Below are positions 1 to 9,087 of a DNA stretch of 25,701 nt, piece by piece. The stretch is from assembly GCA_016709725.1 (NCBI GenBank), contig JADJMG010000017.1:1-25701 (forward strand), in the 5' to 3' direction. The notes beneath the pieces were generated by a model, which saw nothing but the letters and a program-made list of their open reading frames with translations, had not been told where the DNA came from and made no database searches. Within the stretch, counting starts at the first letter, position 1; every line of letters begins with the position of its first letter. A program made the translations under genes and the position numbers. This DNA is from Bacteroidota bacterium (lineage in GTDB: Bacteria > Bacteroidota > Bacteroidia > AKYH767-A > OLB10).

Positions 1-165
1 TCGCCAGTTTCGATGATATGGTACGTACTGCTTTTGGGTGCCGCCATGGAAACTTGCATCATCTATTGGACTATTAATCGCTGGTTTTGTGGGTGCTACT
101 TCTGGCTAGCTGGAAGAATATACAGAACCGGAATCTTGCTTTATGGAAAAAAAGTAAATTACAAA
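1..165 (+). CDS. Unidentified 3' fragment of a gene, hydrophobic segment
   Basis: No family was recognised. Stitching frames gives a short stretch with a glycine/alanine-rich hydrophobic segment (GLLIAGFVGATSG, about positions 70-110), followed by a charged tail that ends near 155-165. It looks like the last membrane-associated part of a gene that begins outside the window. At least two frame breaks are needed to read it, as in neighbouring genes. The open frame starting at 13 runs without a stop into the following phosphatase; I take that as an accident of the frameshifts and not a real fusion. The coding strand is inferred only from this segment and the following gene. Confidence 0.2.
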
Positions 166-196
166 AGAGCTTACAATGGTTATTTTATAAAGGTTA

Positions 197-958
197 ATGA
201 ACAAAAACGAATTGCTGTTATTGATTGTGGCACGAATATTTTTAATCTACTGATCGCCGATCGATCGGAAGGTGGAATCTAAATATATTTTAAGAACTAA
301 AAGAGTAGTAAAACTTGGGTCAGAGGGAATAAAAGATAGAATCATAGGAGAGAAATCGCAATAAAGAGCAATTGATGCGCTTGTTGAATACAAACTCCTC
401 ATCGATAAATACTGTTCAAGAAATTAAAATTATTGGAACAGCGGCATTGCGGGATGCGCACTACGGCCCTACTCTACTCAGGAAAATTAAAAAGGGCCAC
501 TGGTTTTACTATTAAACTTATTGACGGAGATCAAGAAGCAGTTTATATTTATCAAGGCGTAAGAGCTAGCCTATTGTTAGGACCATCAAATGCCAATTAA
601 TTATGGATATTGGCGGAAGTACGGAATTTATTCTTTGTTCAGCACTCAAATATTTTGGAATAGTTGCCGGTTGGGCGCGGCCTGTCTTCTTGAAATATTT
701 CATCCAAGTGATCCCATCAAAAGAAATGAAATAAAAAATATCAACTTGTTTCTAACTAAAGAATTGACTTCGCTCTTAAAGGCTTGCAAAAGTACAAAAC
801 CTGTCAAATTAATTGGTTCCAGCGGCTCATTCGATACATTTGCTTCCATCATCCTTAAGAAAAAGGAAGAAACCTTTAGGTCGAAAAACGACCACAAATT
901 TATAATTTATACAAACCAGGACATTAACATATTCAAATCCATCATAAAGTTAGATTAA
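197..958 (+). CDS. Ppx/GppA family phosphatase (frameshifted)
   Basis: Exopolyphosphatase / guanosine pentaphosphate phosphatase family of the ASKHA (actin-like ATPase) fold, acting in the cytoplasm on polyphosphate or pppGpp. Visible pieces in order are the N-terminal phosphate-1 motif AVIDCGTNIFNLLIA (about 205-265), the phosphate-2 motif LIMDIGGSTEFIL (about 590-630), a segment FHPSDPIKRNEI, and a downstream block LIGSSGSFDTFASIILKK (about 810-865). These lie in three different frames, so several single-base indels interrupt the gene. The proposed start is ATG 197, which needs one base correction to join the DCGTN motif. The C-terminal part may run on in a broken frame to about 1080. Exopolyphosphatase and pppGpp phosphatase activities cannot be told apart here. 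Confidence 0.75.
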
Positions 959-1129
959 AACTTCATCATTAACATATGTTATTAGTCGGGATTAGTTTCA
1001 CACCTCCGATATTTACTTGTAACATTGTACTGTAGCAACTTCACTTGTAATCACTTATTCTGTAAGGGCATTGCAGATATTGACTAAAAATGAGTCACAG
1101 AGGGATCAGCAAAAAAAAGATCAATCTAA

Positions 1130-2292
1130 ATGGCCAAAATACTGTTATCGATGACGAAAAAGGCAATTCTTTAAAGAAATATTAGAGTACGAAAGCATGA
1201 TGTTCAAGATGCTTGCGATGGCATTGAGGTCTTAAAAAATTAGAGAGTGATAAGTTCGACGTCATTCTTTGTGACATTAAAATGCCAAAGATGGATGGAA
1301 CCGAATTTTTAGATAAAGCCATAGAAATGAATGTAGACACTCCGATCATCATGATCTCGGGTCACGGCACCATTGAAACGGCTGTGGAAGCCATCAAGAA
1401 AGGAGCTTATGATTTCATCCCTAAACCGCTCGACCTCAATCGAATTCTTATCACATTAAGAAATGCATTAGATCGGACTTCTTTAGTGAAAGAGACGAAA
1501 TCACTGAAAAGAAAAATCAACAAAAACAACGAAATGATTGGGATTCGGGGCCCATCAAGAAGATTAAAGAAATGATTGCCCGAGTTGCTCCTACTGATGC
1601 AAGAATTTTGGTTACGGGAGAAAATGGAACCGGGAAAGAATTGGTAGCGCGATCCGTTCACGAACAGAGCAACCGAAATGATTCTCCTTAGTTGAAGTAA
1701 ACTGCGCTGCTAAATTCCCTCTGAATTAATCGAAAGTGAATTATTCGGTCACGAAAAAGGCGCATTCACCTCTGCTTTAAAACAGAATTGGAAAATTTGA
1801 GCAAGCGCATAACGGGACTTTTTTTTTTAGATGAGATTGGAGACATGAGTCTATCAGCGCAAGCAAAAGTATTAAGAGCCCTGCAAGAGAATAACAAGAT
1901 CACGAGAGTGGGTGGCGAAAAAGAAATTACAGTCAACGTGTTCGAGTGATTGCGGCAACCAATAAAGACCTAAAATTAGAAATTGAAAAAAATGCTTTTC
2001 GCGAAGATTTATACCACCGCTTCCAATGTTATTCTCATTCATGCACCATCGCTAAATGAAAGACAAGATGATATACCTTTAATTGCAAAACTACTTTTAG
2101 AGTAAATTTTGATGACTATGGGATGCCAAGAAAAGAGTTTACGAAAGATGCGCTTTGGAAGCGTTAAAACAAATCAATTGGACCGGAAATATTCGTGAAT
2201 TGAAGAAATGTGGTAGAGCGACTGATCATTCTTTGCGATAAGACCATCACGAAAGAAGATGTGATGAATTTTGCTGCAAAGCGGAAGTATAG
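1130..2292 (+). CDS. Sigma-54-dependent response regulator, NtrC-like (frameshifted)
   Basis: Receiver domain plus AAA+ sigma-54 activator domain. The receiver shows the phospho-acceptor context ILCDIKMPKMDGTEFL, the conserved S/T in IMISGHG, and K in FIPKPLDLNR. The AAA+ domain has Walker A VTGENGTGKELVAR, the loop as GAFTSA (not GAFTGA), Walker B GTLFLDEIGDMS, and the arginine-finger/sensor region VRVIAATNKDL with FREDLYHRF. Near 2200 NIRELKNVVERLIIL is followed by ITKEDVMNFA and then the end. There is no Fis-type HTH. A TAG at 2290-2292, reached by one frame correction, gives about 387 residues, which fits my recollection of a short Bacteroidota subfamily. At least seven indels break the frame. 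The regulon and partner kinase are unknown. Confidence 0.85.
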
Positions 2293-2337
2293 AATCATCC
2301 GTCGAGGCTACGCAACGCGTTTCATCGCGGAGCAGAG

Positions 2338-2400
2338 CCCTCCCTCGGGAGGGAGGGGAAATGTAAATTTTCTGGGGGGGAGCACTCCCTCGGGGGGGGG
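2338..2400. repeat. G-run region with short inverted repeat, two related units
   Basis: A 7-bp inverted repeat CCCTCCC-TC-GGGAGGG lies at 2338-2353. A degenerate second unit, CTCCCTCGGGGGG, starts at about 2385. The + strand carries four or more G runs in 60 bases (GGG, GGG, GGGG, a run of seven and a run of ten), enough for a possible G-quadruplex. It lies just after the end of the response regulator and may help end transcription there. The exact G-run lengths are doubtful in an assembly with homopolymer errors. Confidence 0.5.
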
Positions 2401-2410
2401 AAGTTCTTCT

Positions 2411-2444
2411 GCATTTTCTCGCTAAGGCGCGAAGACGCAAAGAT
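2411..2444. repeat. Recurrent-looking intergenic element (CGCTAAGGCGCGAAGACGC)
   Basis: This G+C-rich stretch contains CTCGCTAAGGCGCGAAGACG, a sequence I recognise from memory as recurring between genes in many environmental genomes. It is not part of either flanking gene. The stretch 2445-2541 contains GGGCGATTTT twice (2447 and 2482) and no recognisable gene. Its function is unknown, and copy number in this genome cannot be judged from one window. Confidence 0.35.
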
Positions 2445-2541
2445 TTGGGCGATTTTCGGCCCGGATTTGCGATGCTGGTGGGCGATTTTGGCGGGTTTTG
2501 GCAGGTTGGATGCTTAAATTCGCAAAGATTGAAGCGAAAAA

Positions 2542-2880
2542 TCAATGCATCCCATCTTTCTTGCAACAATCCGGGAAGTCGGTCGTATGCTTTTTTGTCG
2601 GCAGGAATGGAATCTGCATCATAGCCAATTTTGAGATGGCTTTACGGATCTTTTCTGCGCTTGTTTTTTTCTTTAGAATAAATAACCGTTACTATCTTCG
2701 TATCGAGATAGGTTGACCGTAACTTTCCTTACTCCTTTTCGAATACTAATTCCTTTTTCAATTTTCTTTTTACAGGTTCCGCACTCTGCGCTGTTTGCAC
2801 TTTAAAGTATCAATTTGTCCGAAGAGAATGGTTGGAAGAAAAGAAAGAGTATGGACAATTTAAATTTTTAATTTAGTCAT
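2542..2880 (-). CDS. Heavy-metal-associated (HMA) domain protein (frameshifted)
   Basis: Small metal-binding protein of the ferredoxin-like HMA fold. The frame giving ECGTCKKKIEKG carries the CxxC metal site (about 2775-2795). It continues with GVRKVTVNL, then, in another frame, DTKIVTVIYSKEKTSAEKI and IRKAIS, and ends with a cysteine-rich tail CCKKDGMH and stop TGA at 2542-2544. The start ATG (2878-2880) overlaps the stop of the upstream TonB receptor in ATGACTAA, which indicates translational coupling. Several indels break the frame. The N-terminus is hydrophobic, suggesting an export signal. In the HMA family the CxxC usually binds Cu(I) or another soft metal; the specific metal here is inferred. 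Confidence 0.75.
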
Positions 2881-5098
2881 GATTTTTAGAATTAATATTA
2901 AGTCGGATACCAGCATACGTAATCCCCATCGCCCCCAAATTTGTGGCATCAAAATTATTTCCAAATGGATTTCACTTCCAAGGATGACATGATGCTGGGT
3001 ATAATTTAATAAATTTTCGCCACCAAGATACACTTCCCAAATTTTAAAGACTCTTGTCACTTGTCCCATTAACTGGAAATAATCAGGGACCTTGCAATTC
3101 GAGGCTCAGCATCAGGCGTATGTTGGATGTCCGGCGGCTTGCGGTAAAGGCTTTTTGTCCCCTCCACTGCAATGTCGCATCAAACCTCCATTTTCACTTC
3201 TATCGCTGGAAAGCCTACATTGAAGAGTGCCTTATGATTTGACACCAAGGGTTTGGAAACATCGGGCAACGACAAATAATCTTTTTACATCATTATACCT
3301 CCACGCCGCTTTCAAAACCAATCTTAGGATAGGCTCACATGTTAGTGTTCCTTGCAAGCTACTTGCAGACAAGTTCCCCTTCAAGTTATAATAGTAAACG
3401 GAGTACTACTTGAGTATTGATCAGCAATCCACTGATTAGTAAAGTAGGTATGATAAGCATCTACCATCAAACTTCCTTCTCTCTGCCAAAGTCGGAATCG
3501 GGAAGTCAAATTGATTCCCGCCATTCCAAGCATCTTCGATATCGAGGTTTCAAGGACTTCGAATTTTTGAACTCACGAAAATTCCTAGATTATCTGCATA
3601 GGTATTGGGTGCACGGAATCCTCGGCCGGCTGAAAGTCGCACAATTAGATCCGGAGAAAATTGTATTTTCAAGTAAGCGCGCGGGGTGTACAACCATCCA
3701 TATAAGATTATGATAATCACTCTTCCACCTAGGATGGCACCAAATTTTTCGCAATCTTTCCCATGAGGTATATTCGAAATAGACACCGGCACCACTTCAT
3801 TTCGAGTGAAGAGGCTGTCGTTTACAGACTCATTATAATTGTCATATTTGAAATCGATCCTGTTTTATACCCTTGCCATCCCCAATGAACTTTGGAAGAT
3901 GTTATTATTATAAAATGAAGTTGCTTTCCATTGTAAATATGCTGTCCAAAGTAAGCCTTCTGTTCGTGATTATGGTGTCCTGAAAGTTGGATCCCCACTG
4001 ATGTTCCTTCCTTTTCAGGAAAAAAGAAATCCTGTTTTTGAATAGGCTTCCAACCGCTTCGTTTCTACTCTAAATCCGTAAACATTCGTAGTTCCTATCT
4101 TTCCCTCCTCAAACTTACTTGACCTCCAGTACGATCCTCCATATATGGTTTAAATCCAAGTTGTCCTTCCGCCCTATTCCCATATTGGAAATGAAAACGA
4201 TTGTAGACATTGAGTTGGCGAAATAATGGCATATCGATGAATCCATCGTCGTTATGATCGTTCTTCTTTTTGCAAACCGCTGGCATGAATCATCAGCATA
4301 TAATTCCAATCCCTTTTAGAGGCATGGTATAGATGGAGTTGATTTCTGCTCTACCAAAAGCATCTCCATACACATTCAAATGCATCAAGAGCGGCTGCTC
4401 TAGTAAAGGCTTTTTAAATTCCACGTTTATCTGTCCGGTGATGCCTTCATAGCCACTGGCTACTGATCCTCGCCTTTCGAAATTTGGATAGACTCCATCC
4501 ATGTACCAGGAATATACAACAATCCATAAGGTGTAGCTAAGCCACGTAACGTTGGAATTGCTTCTCCCCTAACATCTGCGTATAAATTCCCGACAAGCCT
4601 AATAATTGAATCTCCCTCGCACCTGTTACTGCATCTGTATAATTTACATCCACGGAAGGATTCGTTTCGAAACTTTCGCTAAGATTACAGCAGGCCGCTT
4701 TCAATATCTCCTTTTCATTGAGCAGTTCAACACCACGCGTTTGAGGGTAGAAATTTCGGTGCTTTGCTTGCGCGCAGAGACCTCTCTGCTTCACGAAGTT
4801 CATTTGAGGAAAATAATTTTATTGTTATTTTGTTTTGGGGTATCCTTTACTTCGATGGTATCTGCAATAAATCCAACGTAGGAAGATGAGTTTTACCGGG
4901 AAATTGAGTGATCCCATCAATGGAAAACCGCCCTTTATCGTCGGCTAAAACGGCAATATCGGTGTATCGAGATACAATAGTTGCTAGAGGCAATGATTGG
5001 TCCGACCACCATCTACAATGGTTCCGCTTACTGAATTGAGCTGCGCATAACTAACCTGCAGGCAAAGCCAACAATTAATATAATAATAATTTTTTCAT
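2873..5098 (-). CDS. TonB-dependent outer-membrane receptor, metal-linked type (frameshifted)
   Basis: About 740 residues once frames are joined, the usual size for the family. Order: N-terminal signal (from ATG 5096-5098), a carboxypeptidase-regulatory-like domain with LADDKGRFSIDGI, the plug domain with AACCNLSESFETNPSV, TDAVTGAREIQLLGLSG and ASGYEGITGQINVEFKKP, then a beta-barrel in fragments, ending with VYLGGENLLNYTQHH and GIRLNINSKNHD before TAA at 2873-2875. The stop overlaps the start of the HMA gene. The plug motif AACCNLSESFE and the HMA neighbour resemble a Bacteroidota receptor group associated with copper or other metals; that substrate is inference. More than eight frame breaks are spread along the gene with no clustering, which suggests sequence error rather than decay. 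Confidence 0.8.
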
Positions 5099-5158
5099 GA
5101 GATTATTTTTTTAAATAGAAATAAAGAAGGACAATATCCTTCACCTAATAAAAATAAT

Positions 5159-5592
5159 TTAAATTCTAAACACATTCAATAAAAGCAACAGTTTGTCCTG
5201 AGGCAGTGACTCTGCACCTGAAAAAGTTTAAACAAAAATGATCTTCTTCAAAAACGCATTTCCACCAAGTAAATCCAATGATTTTTCTGAATAAAGCCAC
5301 TATAAAATGATCGCTTGCAGCTCTGTTTTTATAATTCTATAAACAGGAAAATTGATGTAAGATTGATTCAAAGCAACAACTTTGTGTTGAGCTAGTCAGA
5401 CCAAATCTCATTCAAACAAGGTATATCCATGCCAGTGGAACTCCCATTTCTTGATACAACAAGAGCTTCTATTGATTCTCAGCATCCATCTTCCATCTTA
5501 CAAAAATGAGAAGAATACATCCACGCAGTTGATCCCAGAACAAACTGGAACATAAAGAGGATGAGCAGGAACTGTTGAACTTTTTTAAACAT
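5159..5592 (-). CDS. Small HYC_CC_PP-like exported protein (frameshifted)
   Basis: From ATG 5590-5592 the product starts with a clear Sec signal (FLLILFMFQFVLGSTAWMYS), followed by SHFCKMEDGC, then, in another frame, a CC pair (SCCIKK), and ends in a region reading ESLPQDKLLLL before TAA 5159-5161. The H-aromatic-C and CC pattern, size of about 145 residues and place upstream of a TonB receptor and an HMA protein match what I recall of the HYC_CC_PP family, which has no established function. The PP motif of that family is not visible. Several indels break the frame, so the residue order in the middle is uncertain. The 60-bp gap to the receptor and shared strand suggest one operon. Confidence 0.5.
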
Positions 5593-5687
5593 GCTTTGCG
5601 AAGTTAAGACCTTTACATTTTTTAGAAATTGAAGAAGAATTAGGCTCTATTTTATATTTTTACGCATTATAACAAAACGATACGTTA

Positions 5688-6976
5688 ATGAGTTTAATTG
5701 TTGCCTTACAAGCCCGTGAAATCCTTGATTCTAGGGGGCAATCCTACGATTGAAGTAGAAGCATTTACCCAAAACGGTTATTCTGGACGAGCGCGTTCCA
5801 TCGGGAGCCAGCACCGGAAAACAGGGCGGCTGAATTAAGAGACGGAGACAAAAATCGTTACCTAAGGAAAGAGACGAAAGCCGGTTCAAAATGTTGGGGA
5901 CTTCCATTTTTGAAGAAATCAAAGGGGATGTCGGTGTTTGACCAACGAGCCATTGATGAGGGCGATGATCAATCTGGATAATACTCCAAATAAATCAGCG
6001 TTAGGGGCGGGCATCTATTTAGGCGTTTCCTTAGCGGTTGCAAAGTGTGCTGCGGCGGAGGCGAGCATTTGCTTTACCGATATGTGGCGCGTAAATGCTT
6101 GTACCTTCCCTTACCCATGATGAATATCTTGAATGGGGGAGCTCATGCTGATAATAAGATTGATTTTCAGGAATTCATGGTGATGCCCTGTGGTGCGGAT
6201 TCATTTGCAGAATTTCTTCGGATGGGCACCGAAGTTTTTCATGGCATGAAAAGCCGTATTAAAAAGCAAAGGATTTAGTACCAATGTGGGTGATGAAGGT
6301 GGATTTTGCTCCTAACCTACAGTCGAATGAAGAAGCCATTCAATTGGTATTACTTGCGATTGAAAAGGGTTATTCTCCAGGCAAAAGATATATTCATTGC
6401 CATGGATGCTGCAGCATCAGAGTTTTATGATGAGAAGAGTGGAATGTACATTTTTAAAAAATCAGACAGGTGATAAATTGACTTCTTCGGAGATGGTTGA
6501 GGTTTTTGGGCCGATTGGTGCCAGAAGTATCCCATTATTTCCATTGAAGATGGTTAGTGAAGATGATTGGAAGGGATGGAAAGAAATGACCTGACCAAAT
6601 GGGTGATAAAATTCAATTGGTTGGTGATGATTTATTTGTGACCAATCCAAAGGCTCAACAAGGCATTGACACACAGACTGCAAATTCCATCTTAGTAAAA
6701 GTGAATCAAATTGAACATTTTCTGAAACCATCGATGCCGTCTCCTTAGCAAAAGAAAATAGCTATACTGCTGTCATGAGTCACCGTAGTGGCGAAACCGA
6801 AGATTCGACCATTGCTGACTTAGCGGTTGCCCTAAATACAGGACAAATCAAACAGGATCAGCTCTCGTTCTGACAGGATCTTCAAATACAACCAATTACT
6901 TCGAATTGAATCGGATTTAGGAGCAGTGCCGTCTTTAACGCAAGAAATTTCAAGTATATACGCTAATCAGTTTTAA
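5688..6976 (+). CDS. eno: Enolase (frameshifted)
   Basis: Phosphopyruvate hydratase of glycolysis, converting 2-phosphoglycerate to phosphoenolpyruvate in the cytoplasm. The span from ATG 5688 to TAA 6976 is 1289 bases, matching a normal enolase of about 430 residues. Visible motifs: ALQAREILDSRG at the start, a broken VPSGASTG, LGAGIYLGVSLAVAKCAAAE, LPMMNILNGGAHADN, FQEFMVMP, the catalytic-Glu region NVGDEGG, the metal ligand region GDDLFVTNP, the catalytic-Lys region KVNQI, and the substrate-binding SHRSGETEDSTIADLAVA. About a dozen single-base indels interrupt the frame, yet every segment is conserved, so I treat the breaks as sequence errors. The start codon is supported by SLIVALQAREILDSRG. 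Confidence 0.92.
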
Positions 6977-6990
6977 AATCTTTCAAATTT

Positions 6991-7377
6991 ATGAGTACGA
7001 ACAAAGACGAAGAATTAGATCCTAACCCTGAAAACCACGAGAATGATGAATTTGAAGAGGAAGAGGAGTGTGAAGACGAGGACCATCCTGAAGAAGGTCA
7101 CCTCGTTGAAGAACATCTGGGAGGAACTCACCATCGAAGAAAGAGAAAAGTTAAGATCAGGAAAAGAGTTCGCATCAAGCGGGAAGACGAGTCCAAAGAA
7201 GAAAGCCAAGAAAATGTAAGTGGTAACTGGGTAGTGATTATCTCCGTCTTCATCGTTGCGGCCATTTATTTGATTGTTAGCCTCGATCTAAACTCCAAAC
7301 ACAGAGAAAAAAGGTCAGTTAGTCATCAAATACCTGTTCCAACATCAATTTCTGACATTAAACAATATAATAGCTAA
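6991..7377 (+). CDS. Hypothetical small charged single-pass membrane protein
   Basis: An uninterrupted 128-residue frame between eno and gltA; no family was recognised. It has three parts: a very acidic N-terminal third (residues about 6-42, rich in Glu and Asp), a compact basic block HHRRKRKVKIRKRVRIKR (about 47-64), and one transmembrane segment WVVIISVFIVAAIYLIVSL (about 80-98) followed by a basic polar tail of 30 residues. It begins 14 bases after the eno stop and is probably co-transcribed. It is in one piece although its neighbours carry indels. Topology is ambiguous because basic residues lie on both sides of the membrane segment. A binding or scaffold role is possible but only a guess. 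Confidence 0.6.
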   Translation: MSTNKDEELDPNPENHENDEFEEEEECEDEDHPEEGHLVEEHLGGTHHRRKRKVKIRKRVRIKREDESKEESQENVSGNWVVIISVFIVAAIYLIVSLDLNSKHREKRSVSHQIPVPTSISDIKQYNS

Positions 7378-7451
7378 CTAAAACGCTTGTTGTTTGTTGA
7401 CATCTTCAGTAACTTCGCTCGCACAAAACAATCTTTGGATTAAAAGTAAAA

Positions 7452-8814
7452 ATGGATCGTTTAAAAGAAAATTCGCTGAAAAGCACTCCACTCTTGCTTC
7501 TGAAATAAAAGCAATGGTGAAAGAACATGGCCATATAGAGCTTGGCACCTATACAATTGACCAAGTTTACGGCGGCATGAAAGGAATGATCGGTATGGTT
7601 ACCGAGACGTCTAAGCTAGACCCTGAAGAAGGGATTCGATTTAGAGGATATTCAATTCCTGAATTAAGAGCTTTACTTCCACGCGGATCGGGTGGAGAAA
7701 ATTTACCGGAGGGGATATTCTATTTATTGCTTACTGGTGATTTACCAACCGAAGAAGATGCTCGTGAAGTAAGTAATGCTTGGGCACGTCGCAGTCATGT
7801 TCCGAAGCATGTTTTTTGATATGTTGGATATGCTACCAAAAGGAACGCATCCGATGACTCAGTTTAGCTTAGCTATTTAGCGGTGCAAACGGAAAGTAAT
7901 CTTGCGGCTGCGTATCGAAAAGGAATCAACAAAAAGCATTATTGGGATCCGATGTTTGAAGATGTGATGAATTGCATCGCACGTCTTCCAAGAATTGCAG
8001 CCTACATTTATAGAAGAACTTACAAGGATGGAGAGCATATTGAACCGGATCCAAAACTGGACTGGGGTGCCAACTTCGCGCACATGCTCGGCTTTGACGA
8101 TGATGGTATGAAAGCCCTCATGCGTTTATATCTAACCATCCACGTAGATCATGAAGGCGGAAACGTTTCTGCCCATACTACACATCTTGTTGGATCCGCT
8201 TTGAGTGATGCGTATTATTCGCTTTCGGCAGGAATGAATGGTTTAGCAGGTCCGCTACATGGATTAGCGAATCAGGAAGTCGTTCGTTGGATTAAAGACC
8301 TACGTGAATACTACGCTGGCGAAATGCCCAACAAAGAACAGATCAAAGAATACGTAGAAAAACCCAGCCGAAGGTCGTGGTTCCAGGTTATGGACATGCG
8401 GTATTACGCAAAACGGATCCACGTTACATTGCGCAACAAGAATTTGCACAAAAGCATTTAGCCGACGATGAATTATTCAAAATCGTACAAATGTTATATG
8501 AAGTCGTTCCCGAAATTTTAAAAGCTACGGGGAAAATTAAAAATCCATGGCCTAACGTAGATGCACACAGCGGTGTTTTATTAATTCACTACGGTTTAAC
8601 TGAGCATGATTTCTATACGGTTCTTTTTGGTGTATCTAGAGCCATTGGTGTATTAACCAGTTTACTTTGGGATCGTGCATTAGGACATCCGTTAGAGCGT
8701 CCGGGATCTGTAACTACAGATTGGATGAAGGAACAGATTGAGAAGCATAAGGCGAAAGCAACTGATAAAAAAGAAAAAAAGGCGGATTTTATCCGCCTTT
8801 TTTATTGCTTTTAA
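7452..8814 (+). CDS. gltA: Citrate synthase, eukaryotic/mitochondrial-like (frameshifted)
   Basis: Condenses oxaloacetate and acetyl-CoA in the TCA cycle. The catalytic His regions are GLAGPLHGLANQEVV and VVPGYGHAVLRKTDPRY; the catalytic Asp lies in WPNVDAHSGVLL. The motifs VDHEGGNVSAHTTHLVGSAL and LAGPLHGLANQEV resemble the mitochondrial enzyme more than the usual bacterial type II form. The best start is ATG 7452 (MDRLKEKFAEKHSTLASEI after adding one base); the upstream in-frame TTG at 7394 is less likely. Breaks: near 7817 (T6 where T5 is expected), near 7877 (missing T in ATTTTA) and near 8365. The frame ends at 8814 inside the terminator hairpin, so the true stop may lie slightly earlier in the A-rich stretch. 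Confidence 0.92.
8774..8804 (+). terminator. Intrinsic terminator after gltA
   Basis: A run of A, then GGCGGA, loop TTTTA, TCCGCC and a run of six T. The A and T runs extend the stem to about 12 bp. It is the strongest terminator in the window. Because it is symmetrical it could also act on transcription from the right. The citrate synthase frame runs through it. Confidence 0.85.
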
Positions 8815-9039
8815 ATTGGCAATTGGCAAGTTGGTAATTTCATTTTCGCCAAGAAGTCTGTACGAAGTACTGTACTTCTTGGGCGAATTGCTGCGCTCTA
8901 CGGCAAGCGAAGTGGAATACTGCATGGGCTGCACTCTATACGCGTAAACAAACACAGAAATTATAGAGTAGCGAAATATTTTTGAAAAACTAAGTTTTTA
9001 AAAAGCGAGTTGGGATTTTGGATTTTATTATCGAACAAC
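8815..9039. other. Intergenic spacer without a gene
   Basis: Between the gltA terminator and the FISUMP region no coding frame with protein-like composition was found. It holds AATTGGC-type short repeats at about 8814-8835, a long imperfect palindrome at 8845-8887 and AT-rich DNA. Small open frames on both strands here end in the terminator or palindrome and look fortuitous. Confidence 0.6.
8845..8887. repeat. Long imperfect palindrome
   Basis: TTCGCCAAGAAGT (8845-8857) is the reverse complement of ACTTCTTGGGCGAA (8874-8887) apart from one extra G. The loop is itself partly self-complementary (GTAC-GAA-GTAC). The total is a 43-base hairpin. There is no T run after it, so a terminator role is unlikely; a mobile palindromic repeat is possible. 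Confidence 0.55.
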
Positions 9040-9079
9040 CTAACTAAACTTTATACACCTTACAGACATTCCATAATCA
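9040..9079 (-). pseudogene. Duplicated FISUMP C-terminal tail fragment
   Basis: On the minus strand, just after the stop of the first FISUMP gene and in the same frame, the DNA encodes DYGMSVRCIKFS and a stop at 9040-9042. The end of the second FISUMP gene is DYGMSVRCIKD. The DNA of the two tails is identical over 30 bases (9050-9079 and 9969-9998). It is too short to be a gene and is best read as a remnant of a duplication or recombination between FISUMP genes. Confidence 0.7.
9050..9079. repeat. 30-bp perfect direct repeat, copy 1
   Basis: Identical to 9969-9998, by direct reading. This copy lies 8 bases beyond the stop of the first FISUMP gene. The two copies bracket that whole gene, 919 bases apart. 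Confidence 0.9.
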
Positions 9080-9087
9080 GAAAAAAA

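Noticed and set aside
13..282. A fused protein joining the first fragment to the phosphatase N-terminus
   Set aside because: The join is in one frame only by chance of frameshifts; an ATG at 197 fits the phosphatase start after one base correction.
2174..2569. 131-residue open frame on the minus strand
   Set aside because: It runs antisense across the end of the response regulator, the G-run repeat and the spacer element, with a Pro/Ser/Arg-rich product typical of a shadow frame.
5688..6976. Enolase as a true pseudogene
   Set aside because: All catalytic and binding motifs persist and total length is normal; other essential genes show the same kind of indels.
8692..8955. Open frames on both strands after gltA
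   Set aside because: They read through the terminator and palindrome; the product is low complexity with no family likeness.
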